From Plotosus lineatus (lineage: Eukaryota; Chordata; Actinopteri; Siluriformes; Plotosidae), in contig CM045729.1 in the NCBI GenBank assembly GCA_024760905.1, positions 8,676,080 through 8,740,079 on the forward strand: 64,000 bases of DNA, given 5' to 3'. Below are positions 11,055-22,261 of this stretch, piece after piece. The position numbers and the translations under genes are program-made. Within the stretch, counting starts at the first letter, position 1. Every line of letters starts with the position of its first letter. The notes under the pieces were generated by a model. It had not been told where the DNA came from, did no database searches, and worked only from the letters and a program-made list of their open reading frames with translations.

Positions 11055-11415
11055 TCACTTTCCTCATTCATTTATTCATTTATTCCTTGTCTTGTCGAAG
11101 ACAAGTTCTTCCTGTTTATGGTCACGGGGAGGCTGGTGCTTATCTCAGCTGACTTTTTGGGTGAAGATGGGGTACATCCTGAACAGATCACCAGGCCATC
11201 GTAAGGCCAACTCATATACAACTTAGTCACACTCACACACCTAGAGATGATTTGGAACAGCCAATTAGCTTACTGCGCATGTTTTTCGACTGTGGGAAGA
11301 AACCGGAGTACCTGAAAAGTACAAAGAGAACATCCAATCCCCACACAGAAACTCCTGAGCCTGTGAATCGAACCCAGGACCTTCTTGCTGTGGGGCGGAC
11401 ATGCTAACCGATGGG
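11055..11415 (-). mobile_element. SINE-2 copy, antisense
   Basis: Same order of motifs as 10430-10795 (GCCAATTAGCTTACTGCGCATG, then GTGAATCGAACCCAGGACC) and ending at GGACATGCTAACCGATGGGC. Confidence 0.8.
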
Positions 11416-11903
11416 CTTTCCTTTTCTGACAAAACTTAAGAGCAATTCGCTTGCTTCAATCTTTCTTGAGTCATGAGCGACTTGCTGTGTATCCATAATA
11501 GGTTGCTGCCTCCTGGTGGATGGGTGATGAATAACTTTTCATGTTAATGGTCGGTGCAAATAATGTATGATAAAGCTATAGTGGGACATTAAAAAAGAAA
11601 AAAACAGAGTTGGCAGGCCAGATTTTGTCTGTGGGCCTTTAGTTTAACACCTGTTCTATAAACCATTTGAGATTTTTACAAAGCCCTAATGAGTAGGAAG
11701 GTGTTTCCAATAGTGTTTCTTATGACTGTAATTTAACCGTTTACACAGTTCCAATGTCTGGTAGTTTTTATTATTTTATTCTGTAGGACATTCAATTTCC
11801 TGTGAAACATGTTTCCAAATATTCAGGTAGTTTGTGTAAATAATGAACCAGCAAAGCATCAGTATACATAACATGTCATAGTTCAGCTGAAGACCAAAAA
11901 TCA

Positions 11904-11959
<56 letters not shown>

Positions 11960-12226
11960 AGATCATCCCACACTGAACCATACATTGCAGAAAACTATTG
12001 TCTGACTGAAATAAATGTCTGTTATGTAAATGAGGTTTCTGGGGCTGCTTGTCTCTCCGCATCTGTTTTTAGAAATATGGCGTCTTGGATTAAACCCTGA
12101 CTGAGATCTGGAGATGGACTATGACTTCTCTTTCTCTACCTGCAGGACTGGGATTTGAGAGTTGGAAACACCAGCAGCAGAATTTGTACTGGCTCTGAAA
12201 TCTGCTCCTAAAATAAAAATTGTTGC

Positions 12227-12290
<64 letters not shown>

Positions 12291-12640
12291 CTCCGTACCA
12301 CTTTGCATAAGCTACACTGTGATAGAAGATAGAATGTTATAAACTACCTATGGTGTAAACCCGGGAAATATTACCTGAAGTGTCGACCCTGTGTGCACTC
12401 ACATGTCCCATTATGCATCATGAAAAGATAGCGGATAGCAGATATAACTTGTCTCCATGACAATAGATACAAAGACAGAGTATTTTTATAATGAAAAATC
12501 CCAATCAGACATCCCAGAGAAAACACAGGAAAAGATCACAAATATAGACATTCCAAAGTAATTCCTAAAAAAAATGTAAAAAATATTTTAATAATCTTTA
12601 AAATGCCTAATGATGTGTGGATAAAAATAATATATTTATA
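11416..12640. other. intergenic stretch, no gene seen
   Basis: AT-rich DNA with (TG)n at 11905-11955 and (CA)n at 12230-12287. No splice-bounded coding block or mobile-element terminus was recognised. Confidence 0.5.
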
Positions 12641-12884
12641 TACATATTAGATTAGATTAGATTCAACTTTATCACATATTACGGTTTAGCATGCAATCAA
12701 ACGTACAGAGAGCAGCAAGTGCAGTATCTACAGTATGTTGAGTATGTACAGAGAGACGCACTTATGTACAGATAAGTTCAGTGTAAAGGTGCAAATAGTA
12801 ATGTACATATTCTGTATCAATACGTTATGTGAGTCATTATGTACAGATACAGACAGTAAAGGTGAGAATAAATTAGTATTAATT

Positions 12885-12885
<1 letters not shown>
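12641..12885 (-). mobile_element. 3' end of CR1/L2/Rex1-group LINE
   Basis: ATTAGATTAGATTAGATTCAACTTTAT followed by GCATGCAATCAAACGTACAGAG is the reversed 3' end of the same LINE family as 28893-31800 (tail of ATCTA/TAATC repeats on the minus strand). Only the 3' UTR is present; both copies are followed by a (TA)n tract. Confidence 0.7.

Positions 12886-12888
<3 letters not shown>

Positions 12889-12938
<50 letters not shown>
12889..12938. repeat. (TA)n microsatellite
   Basis: About 25 TA units between a LINE 3' end and a SINE. Confidence 0.95.
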
Positions 12939-12939
<1 letters not shown>

Positions 12940-13235
12940 CTAGCAGTGGTAGCCTGATGGTAAAGGTGCTGGATCACTGATTCGGGGTTCAAGCCCCCCT
13001 CTCAATGGGTTATCACTGTCCCCCCCAGTGCAGCTAACTGGGTTATCAAATCAAAGGCCAGCCATGCCTCTCACTGTCTATGGTGTGAGGCATGTAAAAG
13101 AACTATTGCTGACTTTCACCAGGAGGAGCTGCATAGCCGTTAGCACGTTTCTGCACTGCGATAGCCTGGTGAGCTGTCCAGGGTGTACTCTACCCTCGCC
13201 TGAAGTCGGCTGAGATGGTCTTCAGAAAATGAATG
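12940..13235 (+). mobile_element. SINE-1A copy
   Basis: GCAGTGGTAGCCTGATGGTAAAGG (head), GGTTCAAGCCCC (B box), body with CCATGCCTCTCACTGTCTAT and TTGCTGACTTTCACC; tail shortened. Confidence 0.8.
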
Positions 13236-13268
13236 AAGAATGTCACTGTCGATCAGTTTGTCTGTCCC

Positions 13269-13270
13269 AC

Positions 13271-13304
<34 letters not shown>
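13269..13304. repeat. (TCTG)n microsatellite
   Basis: Eight or more TCTG units. Confidence 0.9.
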
Positions 13305-13306
<2 letters not shown>

Positions 13307-13504
13307 ACACTTTAGCTTTTGAACATTTACTTTCCACGTGCTAAAGTTTTCAAACTTGCTCTGCTATTTGTATATCAACAGATCATGAAATGGTACTTTC
13401 AGTGAGAGTGCCTTATATTTGTGCTCCATATTTTTCTGACTGCTAGTTATGTTTGTATGTTTTCTCGTCTCACCTCATCTTCTTCCACTTAATCTGGGGG
13501 TAGG

Positions 13505-14962
13505 GCCATTGGGGTACCTCCACCTTGAACTCTTCTGTCACACTGACAGCACACCTCACCACTGTATTACATCTTTTATATATGTCCTGCACCACTCTAA
13601 CATACTTCTCTGCCACTCCAGATTTCCTCATGCAATACCATAGTTCCTCTCTCGGGCACCCTGTCATATGCTTTCTCCAGATCCACAAAGGCACAATGCA
13701 GCTCCTTCTGACCTTCTCTGTACTTCTCTATTAACATCCTCAAAGCAAACACTGCATCTGCGGTGCTCTTTCTTGGCATGAAACCGAACTGTTGTTCAAA
13801 TGCTGAACTCTGCCCTTAGTCTAGCTTCCACTATTCTTTCCCATAACATCATTGTATGGCTCATCAACTTTATCCCTCTGTAGTTGCCACAACTCTGCAC
13901 GTCTTCCTTGCTCTTAAAAATGGGCACTATCTCACTTCTCCTCCATTCCTCTGGCATCCTCCCACTCTTTCAGACCCTGTTGAATGTTCTTATCAGGAAA
14001 TCTACTGCTACCTCTCCTAGACACTTCCATACCTCCACCAGTATGTCATCAGGACCAACTGCCTTTCCATTCTTCATCCTCTTCAATGCCCTCCTCAACA
14101 GTCACCTCTTCTACTCTTCTTTCTCTCTCGTTTTCCTCATTCATCAGCTCATCAAAGTACTCTTTCCGTCTTCCCAGCACACTTCTGTCATCAGTCAATA
14201 CATTTCCCGCTCTGTCCTTAATCACTCTAACTTGCTGCACGTCCTTCCCATCTCTATTTCTCTGCTGTGCCAACCTGTATAAATCATTTTTTCCCTCTTT
14301 ACTTACCAACCGAGCATACAAGTCATCATACGCCCTCTATTTGGCCTTTGACACCGCTACCTTCACCTTACGCTGTGTCTCCCTGTACTCCTGTTTACTC
14401 TCTTCACTCCTCTCTATGTCCCACTTCTTCTTAGCTAACCTCTTCCTTTGTACACACTCCTGCACTTCCTCATTCTACCACCAAGTCCCTTTAGCTCCTC
14501 TCCTTCCAGATGACACACCAAGTGTTCTCCTACCTGTCTCCCTGATCACATTATCTGTAGTTGTCCAGTCATCTGGAAGCACTTCCTGACCACCCAAAGC
14601 CCTTTTCAACTCCTCCTTGAAGACAACCCAACACTCTTCCTTTTTCAGCTTCCACCACTTTGTCTTCTGCTCTGCCTTTGCCTTCGTCACCTTCCTCACC
14701 ATCAGCGTCATCCTGCACACCATCATCCTATGCTGTTTGGCAGCACTCTCACCCACTACTACTTTGCAGTCACTGACTTCCCTCAAATGACATCGCCTGC
14801 ACAAGATGTAGTCAACCTGTGTGCTCCTACCTCCGCTTTTATAAGTCACCCTATGCTCCTGTCTCTTCTGGAAGAAAGTATTCACCACAGCCATTTCCAT
14901 CATTTTTGCAAAATCTACCAACATCTGTCCTTCTATGTTCCTGTCCTGGATACCAATGTTGC
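13505..14962 (-). mobile_element. RTE-clade LINE fragment (endonuclease end to mid-RT)
   Basis: On the minus strand, from 14962 down: end of the endonuclease domain (IQDRNIEGQMLVDFAK..., STQVDYILCRRC), the Lys/Glu-rich linker (KAEQKTKWWKLKKEEC) and part of the reverse transcriptase up to VTEEFKVEV. There homology stops at about 13510, well before the catalytic FADD seen in other copies. Several frameshifts. It is fused directly to a Rex3 5' portion at its upstream end. Confidence 0.85.
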
Positions 14963-15797
14963 CTACTGAAAATGGGCATTGAATTCTCCCAGGACAACAA
15001 ATGAGTCTCCCACCCGGGGGAATGTTCTCCAACACAACCCCTAAAGACTCCAAGAAATGTGGATACGCTGATCTGTCATTTGATGCATAAGCACAAATAT
15101 CAGTCATGAGCCATCTCCCCACCTAAAAGAAGCTACCCTTTCGTCAACTGGGAAGACCCCCAATGTGTGGACACCAAGATGGGAGCAACAATTATGTAAC
15201 AATGTAACAATATACATTGGCTCATCGACTCTCCCCATGAGGAACTCCAGAATGGAATAAGGTCCAGCCTCTCTTCAGATGGTTGGTTCCAGAGCTCATG
15301 CTATGCGTTCAGGTGTGTTCGACTATATCTAATCGGTATTTCTCCACCTCACGCACCAGCTCAGGTTCCTTCCCCACCAGAGAAGTGACATTCCATATCC
15401 CAAGACAGAGTCAGTAGCTGAAGATCAGCCTGACAGAACCCATGCCTTCGGCTTCCACCCGACCCCTATAGCACCCCGCACAGGTGGTAGGTCCATGGGA
15501 GGGTGGACCCATGTCTTCTTTTTAGGCTGGGCCCGACCGGGCTCCATTAGCAGAAACCTGACTATCAGGCACTTTGCTTCGAGCCCTGCCCCCAGACCTG
15601 GCTCTGGGGGGAGGGAAACTGTCTGGGTAAGGGAAACTATGTCTTTGTTTTTGTCATAGAGGTCTTTTGAACCGCATTTCGTCTGGACCTTCACCTAGGG
15701 CCTGTTTGCTTTGGGTGACCCTACCAGGGGCATAATGCCCCCAACAACATAGCCCCTAGGATCATTAGGACACGCAAACCCCTCCACCACGATAAGG
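14963..15797 (-). mobile_element. Rex3-like LINE 5' portion, fused to RTE
   Basis: Minus-strand 5' leader features of fish Rex3 elements (TGCCCCTGGTAGGGTCACCC; GGCAGGG-type proline/arginine-rich block) and the beginning of the endonuclease (CAYASNDRSAYPHFLESLG). The same leader is seen at 18238-18700 (+) and 50300-51113 (-). Homology switches to the other RTE family at about 14962. Confidence 0.75.
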
Positions 15798-15815
15798 TAT
15801 ACATATATATATTTC

Positions 15816-15861
<46 letters not shown>

Positions 15862-16456
15862 CACAACACATGTACACTATATACCTGTATAAGCTACATT
15901 TATTACCATACACTGATTAATTTGAAACCTTATTACACAAAAATTCATGTAATACAGCATCAAATTATTTAAACAATAAAGAAAAAGTTCAGTTTTACGA
16001 CCAGAGCAAAAAATATATTCACAAAATATTATTTCAAAGAATTTGAAAATTATAACAAAAATAAGCTATAAATTAGATAATTTCCTAAAATCAAAGTCTG
16101 GTGACTTATTTTATTAAATCAAAGATTAGACACACACACACACACACACACACTTTTTATCGTTTCATTAATTTTCTGAATCGCTTATTCACATTAGGGT
16201 CATGAGGAGACTGGTGCCCGACTCTGAGCGAGGGTAGGGTACACCCACCACCTTCCTTTAAATCCTTCTAACTGAAATAAGCACCATTCTGTTTTAGGAT
16301 TCTGTGTAAAATCTTCAAAAGCACAAGGGGGAGGTAAAGAGCTCGGATTTAATTCTAATCAATATAAACACTCCTGATAGAAACAAGCAACTAAAAATTA
16401 AAATGTGCATAAATAACTGTTACTCACTTCTTTATCTCTCTCTCTCTCTCTCTCCT

Positions 16457-16535
<79 letters not shown>

Positions 16536-16655
16536 GACACACATAGAGAGAGAAATCGTATCTTTTCATGTTTTCTTGTTTGCACATTTTAATGCTGAAA
16601 GCCTCGTACAATTTTTCATTATGTGTGAACATAATGACAATAAAGACTCTTGGAT

Positions 16656-16700
<45 letters not shown>

Positions 16701-17040
16701 CATATGCACACACACTTTTACATAACTCACACACTTCTACAAAACCTCAACTCCTCTTCTACCACCCATGTGTCTGATGAAATCTAAAAAGCTGTTGAAA
16801 ACCCTGGAAGGTATGCAGGTCTTAATGAATTATGCAGCTGTTCATGTAACAGAGGTGTGTCATGCAGGTTAGGCTGCACATCAACTGGGATGTTGGGTTA
16901 AATCAGGTGGAAGTGTGTGGGTGAGACTATGATGCATCGTGAAACTTTAGGGCTGTCTGAGAGTAAGGGGAGATGGTCAAGATGGTGGAAAAAGACCAAA
17001 AGAGGAAACAAGGGGGTGTTGAATCTCATCAAGGTGATGT

Positions 17041-17099
<59 letters not shown>

Positions 17100-17236
17100 T
17101 ACTTAGAATCATTAATGAAAGTTTAGATCATCTCACAGATTAGAAGACAGCACCCAATAGACTCACAGTATGTGAAGAAACTGTGATAATAAGACTAATA
17201 AGTGGAATTTAATTTTTACTTTTTTTAATATATAAA
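15798..17236. other. intergenic stretch: microsatellites and SINE tail fragment
   Basis: (GA)n 15819-15856, (CA)n 16130-16154, a reversed SINE tail fragment at 16160-16245 (TTTTCTGAATCGCTTATTCACATTAGGG), (CT)n 16435-16473, (CA)n 16474-16530, (GA)n 16658-16697 and (TG)n 17038-17096. No gene seen. Confidence 0.6.
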
Positions 17237-18236
17237 AATACTGTAATACCTTGACTTACGAATTAATCCATTCCAAGGGAAAGCTCGTGAGTCAAAATGT
17301 TCATTAGATAAAACAAACATTTCAATAGGAAATAATAGAAAACCAATTAATCAGTTCCAACCCCCTCCTAAACTCATATAACCTGAAAAAACATATATTT
17401 CACCTAATATATTAAAGATAAACACGTAAAAACAAGAAATATTTCATAATAATAATAATAATACATGTATGTACATTAACATTAATAATAATTAATAATA
17501 ATAAATAATAATAAAACAAGAATGGCAGTAAGTCAACTAACCCTTCTGATCGTCGTCTGCGGCAAAGATGTCATGTGGGTGTGACGATGTCACGTCGGCT
17601 GGCATGGGGGGGTGCATAACAGAGCAGTAGGAAGGGGAGAATTTTGTGCATGAATGCCAGCGAGGAAAGGCTCGTGGTGAGCTCCCACAAGGCCAGTGCT
17701 TCTCAAATAGTGGGGTGTTCCCCACTTGGGATGTGTGGTGTGATGCCGGGGGGGGGGGGGGGGGCACGTATGACCATGGGGAACATACTTTTTTGCCATA
17801 CTGTACTAGACTTAAGTGTAATTATGCATCCTCTACAGTCGGTGGCTGTAGAGGATGTGCAGTTACACAAGGTGGCAGTGGTGCTGTCACTGTGTTCCCT
17901 ATGGTGTCGGGAAAAAAACACCAAGCAAGTAATATGAAGTGAAGTAAACACTATTTATGGTTGAGTGTGGGACGCTGGGAGGGACATGAAATGTTTTTTT
18001 CTTCCTATAAAGGTCATCACAGAAAATAATTGAGAAGCACTGCACAAGGTGTTCTCGGAGCACGGAGGAATACACGCGAAAGAATGCGACGCTAATCGAC
18101 CTGGAAAAGCCATTTCCCAAGCAGAGATTGTAAATCAAAATTTTGGTTGGATGGGCCAGATTTTTGGTGGGATCAAAGCTTGTATCATGGAAAATTCATT
18201 ATAAAAGACACTTGCAAATCAACTTATCACTGTATA
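17237..18236. mobile_element. mariner-type MITE hosting a hAT MITE
   Basis: The left end ACTGTAATACCTTGACTTACGA and the reversed right end (near 18236, CAGTGATAAGTTGATTTGCAA) form imperfect terminal inverted repeats of the ACTTACGA type common in fish. The middle is occupied by a separate hAT-type element at 17694-18042. No transposase frame. Confidence 0.5.
17694..18042. mobile_element. hAT-type MITE with 8-bp TSD
   Basis: Termini CAGTGCTTCTCAA and TTGAGAAGCACTG are perfect inverted repeats. They are flanked by CACAAGGC (17686-17693) and CACAAGGT (18043-18050), an 8-bp duplication with one mismatch, as expected for hAT elements. The interior carries a run of about 16 G. Confidence 0.8.
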
Positions 18237-18237
18237 T

Positions 18238-20510
18238 ATCCATCCTTGAATCGCCACCGTATCTTGATGGAGGAGTTTGGATGTCCTAATGATCATCAGA
18301 GTTTGTTGTCGAAGACATGATGCCCCTGGTAGTGTCACCCAAGGTAAACAGGTGCTAGGTGAAGCTCCGAACAAAGTGCAGTTCAAAACTAAACCCCTAT
18401 ATGGAGAAACATAAAGTCATAGTTTCGCTTGCCCAGACACGGGTCACCAGGGTCCCCCCTGGAGCCAGGCCTGGGGAAGAGGCTCCAAGGTGAACACCTG
18501 GTGGTCAGGCTTCTGCCCATGAAGCCTGGCTGGACTCGAAAAGAAGACTTTGGTCCACCTCCCCATGGACCCAACACCCGTAGGAGGGGTGATAGAGGTG
18601 GGGTGCATTACAAGTTGAGTGGCAGCCAAAGGCATGGGTTCTGTTGGATTTATCTTCAGCACTGACTCTGACTCTTGGGACATGGAATGTCACCTCTCTG
18701 GCATGGAAGGACCCTGAGCTGGTGCGTGAGGTTGAGAGATACTGACGAGATAGAGTCAGATTCACCTCAACACATAACTTGGGCGCTGGAACTACCCATG
18801 TCGAGAGAGGTTGGATCTTATTCCATTCTGGAGTTCCTCATGTGAGAGGCAGCAAGCAGATGTGGGCATTCTTGTTGAACCCATCTCGACCCCCACAAGT
18901 TGGGGTATTCCCCGGTTGATGAATGGGTAGCTTCCCTCCGCCTTTGGCTGGGGTTGTGGGGGTCCTGATTGTTGTTTGTGCTTATGCACCAAACGACAGT
19001 TCAGAGTACCAACCTTCTTGGAGTCTTTTGGAGGAGTGTTGGGGAACGCTCCCCCTGGGGACTCCCTCATTGTCCTGGGAGACTTCAACACCCAAGTGGG
19101 CCACGTCAGTGTGACCTGGAAGGGTGAGATCAGTAGGTACCAGTCTGAACCTGAATAATGTTTCATTGTTAGACTTCTGTGTTCATCACAGCTCTAATAT
19201 CACAAACACCATGTGAAAACATAAGGGTGTCCATAAGTGCTCTTATCACCAGGACACCCTAGGCCACATTTGGATGATCGACTTTGTAGTCATGTCACCA
19301 GACATGTGGCTGTATGTTGTGGATGCTAGGGTGAAGAAGGGAGCTGAGCTGTCAACCGATCACCTGGTGGTGAACTGGCTCCAATGGTGGGGGAGCCCAC
19401 CCTTCAGACCTGGCAGGCCCAAGCATGTAGTTAGGGTCTCCTGAGAATGTTTGGCAGAGTCTCCTGACAAAGGAGGGACCTTTAACTCCCACCTCCACCA
19501 GAGTTATAACCACATCCCAAAGGAGGCGGGGGACATGGAATCTAAATGGGTCATCTTGCGTGCCTCCATCATTGAGGCAGCAGTCCATAGCTGTGATGGG
19601 AAGGTCATTGGTGCCTCTCGTGGCGGTAACCTGCAACCCCAGAGGTGGACCCCTGTGGTGAATGGGGCCATCCAGCTGAAAAAGGAGGCCTATCGGGTCT
19701 TATTTGCCCATGGGACTCCCAAGACAGGCCAAACGTGCTGTAGCCGAGATGTTGCTGAAGCAAAATTTCAGGCGTGGGAGAAGTTTAATGAGGGCCTGGA
19801 AAGCAATTATTGGTTGGCTTCTAAAAGGTTCTGGACTTTCTGAGATGTCTCAGGAGGAGAAGCGGTTCTCCACAAATATTGTTTTCAATGGAAGCAGGAA
19901 GTTGCTCATTTCAACTGGGGATGTTGTCGGAAGGTGAAAGGAATTCTTTGGGGACCTCCTCAATCTTATAAACATGCCCTCAGTAGTGGAGGAAGACCCT
20001 GTGGGTTTGGTGGGGGTTCATCCCTCACTGGGGCTAAGGTCTCCAAAGTAGACAAAAAGCTCCTTAGTTGTCAGGCTCCGGGGTGGATGAGATCCTGAAT
20101 ATCTCAGGGCTCTGCATGTTGTAAGACTGTCTTGGTTGACATGTCTCTGTAACATCGCATGGTCATTCAGGGTCACTCAGCCTACCTGGGAAAGTCTATG
20201 CGGGGGTACTTGAAAGGAGAATCCAACTGATGGTTGAACCTCGGATCCAGGAGGAACAATGTGATTTTCGTCCTGGCCGCTGCACTCTGGACAACTCTAA
20301 ACACTCTACAGGATTGTGGAGGGGGCATGGGAGTTCGCCCAATCTGTCCACATATGTTTTGTGGATTTAGAGATGACTTTCGATTGTGTCCCTCAATCGG
20401 TCTTGTGAGGCGGCCTTCGGGAGTGTGGTTTACCAGACTCATTGCTACAGGCCATTGGGTCTCTGTATCACCCCAGCCAGAGCTTGGGAACAACAGGTCG
20501 AATTTTTTAC
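18238..20510 (+). mobile_element. Rex3-like LINE, degenerate, 3' truncated
   Basis: From the 5' leader (CGCCACCGTATCTTGATGGAGG, TGATGCCCCTGGTAGTGTCACC) through the endonuclease (GTWNVTSL-like start near 18680, VCAYAPNDSSEYQ near 18975, LGDFNTQVGHVSVTW near 19080, IDFVVMSPD near 19280) to linker and early RT (NPQRWTPVVNGAIQLKKEAY near 19640, EEQCDFRPGRCTLD near 20250). Frameshifts and stops occur throughout, and the catalytic RT region and 3' end are missing. This is a dead copy lying just upstream of cabp1. Confidence 0.8.
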
Positions 20511-21289
20511 AAAGAGCAGAAAATAAATGAACAATGCTAGTCTTGTGTTATTGAAATGTTCTCGAAAGCTACAGCTTCTAAACAGTGTACTGTACTTTAT
20601 ATGTCAAGACTAGGATTGTGTCTTTGGTTCCCTCGTTTTATTCTCTTCTATAAACAAGTTATTAAAATGAATGAATTGTGATACACTGATGATACGATAA
20701 TGGGGGTTCGAGGGTTTCCATCAATAATTTGTCAAGGAAGAGAAATCAGATGGGAGGTCCAGTTTTATGCAGTGCTGAAATCTCGATATTATGCATGAGA
20801 TCCTATAGTAAGTACTGTCCATAGTACTTAGTACGAATGTCTCTCACACATAACACCCTCCACACTGTTCACTCCATATAGTAGCAATGAATATAACAGC
20901 AGTAATGACAACAGCATTGAATAGTCTCTATGGCTCACCACACAGAACCATGTGTTCAGTTTGGAATATTTACTATCATATACTAGCCAACGCACTTGTA
21001 TTTTATGATGTATATAAATAATGCCCTTTTTGTCTCTTGTCCTTTCTCCGAGATAAGAGATACATGCGCAACTGAATATTTTGTATCTTCAGGTATATTG
21101 TACAACCCAATATTACCACGTGATGATCCGTCTCGCGCTCTCTCTTTCACACACACACACACACATGCACGCACGCACACACACACACACACACACGCAC
21201 GCACGCACACGCGCGCGCGCGCCCGCGCGCACTATGTGATGTTACTGGATCACCTTGGATTCCCCCCTATCTCTTTCTATGTGTTTGCG

Positions 21290-21360
<71 letters not shown>

Positions 21361-21394
21361 ACCTGTCCTCTACATCCCTTTCTCTTTCTTTCAG
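20511..21394. other. upstream region of cabp1 with simple repeats
   Basis: No reading frame of note. It holds an alternating purine-pyrimidine tract (CA)n/(CG)n at 21149-21232 and (CT)n/(CTGT)n at 21294-21360. Because the coding exon begins after a good acceptor, the promoter and a 5' UTR exon are expected further upstream and were not identified. Confidence 0.5.
21149..21232. repeat. (CA)n(CG)n alternating tract
   Basis: About 84 bases, nearly all alternating purine-pyrimidine, ending in a run of CG dinucleotides. This is the classic composition for left-handed DNA. Confidence 0.9.
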
Positions 21395-21408
21395 TTTAGG
21401 ATGAACAG
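21395..21408 (+). promoter_or_regulatory. cabp1: cabp1 5' UTR remnant with three-codon uORF overlapping the start
   Basis: A pyrimidine-rich acceptor (TCTTTCTTTCAG, ending at 21394) precedes this stub, so a non-coding exon probably lies upstream. An in-frame TAG at 21397-21399 excludes an earlier start in this exon. An ATG at 21401 reads M-N-R-stop, and its TGA (21410-21412) overlaps the cabp1 ATG at 21409 in an ATGA arrangement. Confidence 0.6.
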
Positions 21409-22113
21409 ATGAAGCCCATCATGAGTCTTTCGCTTCCTAAAAGCGACTCCACCGCTTCTCTGCTCAGATCATCTGCACCGGACCGGAGACCGCGTGCCCC
21501 GGACGAGCCACTGTGGAGCCCCAATAGTGACGCGAGCTCGCGCCGTCCACTCTGCCACCCAGCGCTGCTGCTGCCGTCGCCACCGGACCGGAAGCGCGCG
21601 GCAGCGAAGAGCCAGTCCAAACTGCGTGACGACGCGCCGGAGCGGACGGGCGCGAGCAGCGGTGGCGGCGGTAATGGAGGTGCTGGTGGTGCTGGTGGTG
21701 GAAAAGAGCGCAAGACATCCAGACACACGCACCGACACCACCACCATCATCACAACAATCACCACCACCACAACCACCACCACCACCATCATCATCACCA
21801 CCATCATCATCGGTCCGCGCGGGACGATCTGCCCCATGAGCCCCGCACGAAGCATGCTCACAGTGTTCACGTGCCCAACCGGTCTCGCTCCTTCTCCGAG
21901 GGATCAGAAGAGACGGCCTCCGCTTCCTCTACCACCTCACTTCTGTTCTTCCAGTCCCCCCGGACGCACCGGCGGGCATCCGGTACCGGGGGACAACCGC
22001 GTGACCCCGAGATGGGCGGCTCGTGCTCACCGGTGCCCGCAACCTCCACAAGCGCAGCATCTTCCGATTCAGATTTCAAACTACGGCCTATTCTCAACTC
22101 GGTGTTCGGACAG
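21409..22113 (+). CDS. cabp1: cabp1 (caldendrin-type) first coding exon, N-terminal domain
   Basis: This exon encodes residues 1-235, the low-complexity N-terminal region of a caldendrin-type CaBP1, a calmodulin-like neuronal Ca2+ sensor of the postsynaptic density. Two short blocks tie it to mammalian caldendrin: a start region with PKSDSTASLL, and SSRRPLC near residue 45. The end DFKLRPILNSVFGQ resembles the caldendrin sequence just before its EF-hand part. Other parts are a Gly-rich run (about residues 82-98), a His/Asn tract (about 105-135, including 12 His in a row), and Ser/Thr-rich segments with RSRSFS that look like basophilic kinase sites. Codons 1 and 5 are both ATG; the second aligns with the mammalian short start. 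The exon is GC-rich, ends in phase 0 at CAG|GTGAGG, and joins 38443. All later exons keep the frame. Length (387 aa overall) is close to human caldendrin (about 370). Confidence 0.9.
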
Positions 22114-22261
22114 GTGAGGAGCAGAGAGCTGTGCTGATACACTTAGAGAACTTCCTGAACATCTGGACTCATTCATTCACACCTGGGTTAGGTTATTAAC
22201 ACTTAAGACAGCTGGATGATAATAATTAATGAATATACAGCAATATACAGTTAACATGTTG

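Noticed and set aside
21469..21870. Overlapping long frames in other phases over the cabp1 first exon (207 and 133 codons)
   Set aside because: Shadows of a GC-rich, repeat-containing coding exon; only the 21409 frame shows homology and joins the later exons in phase.
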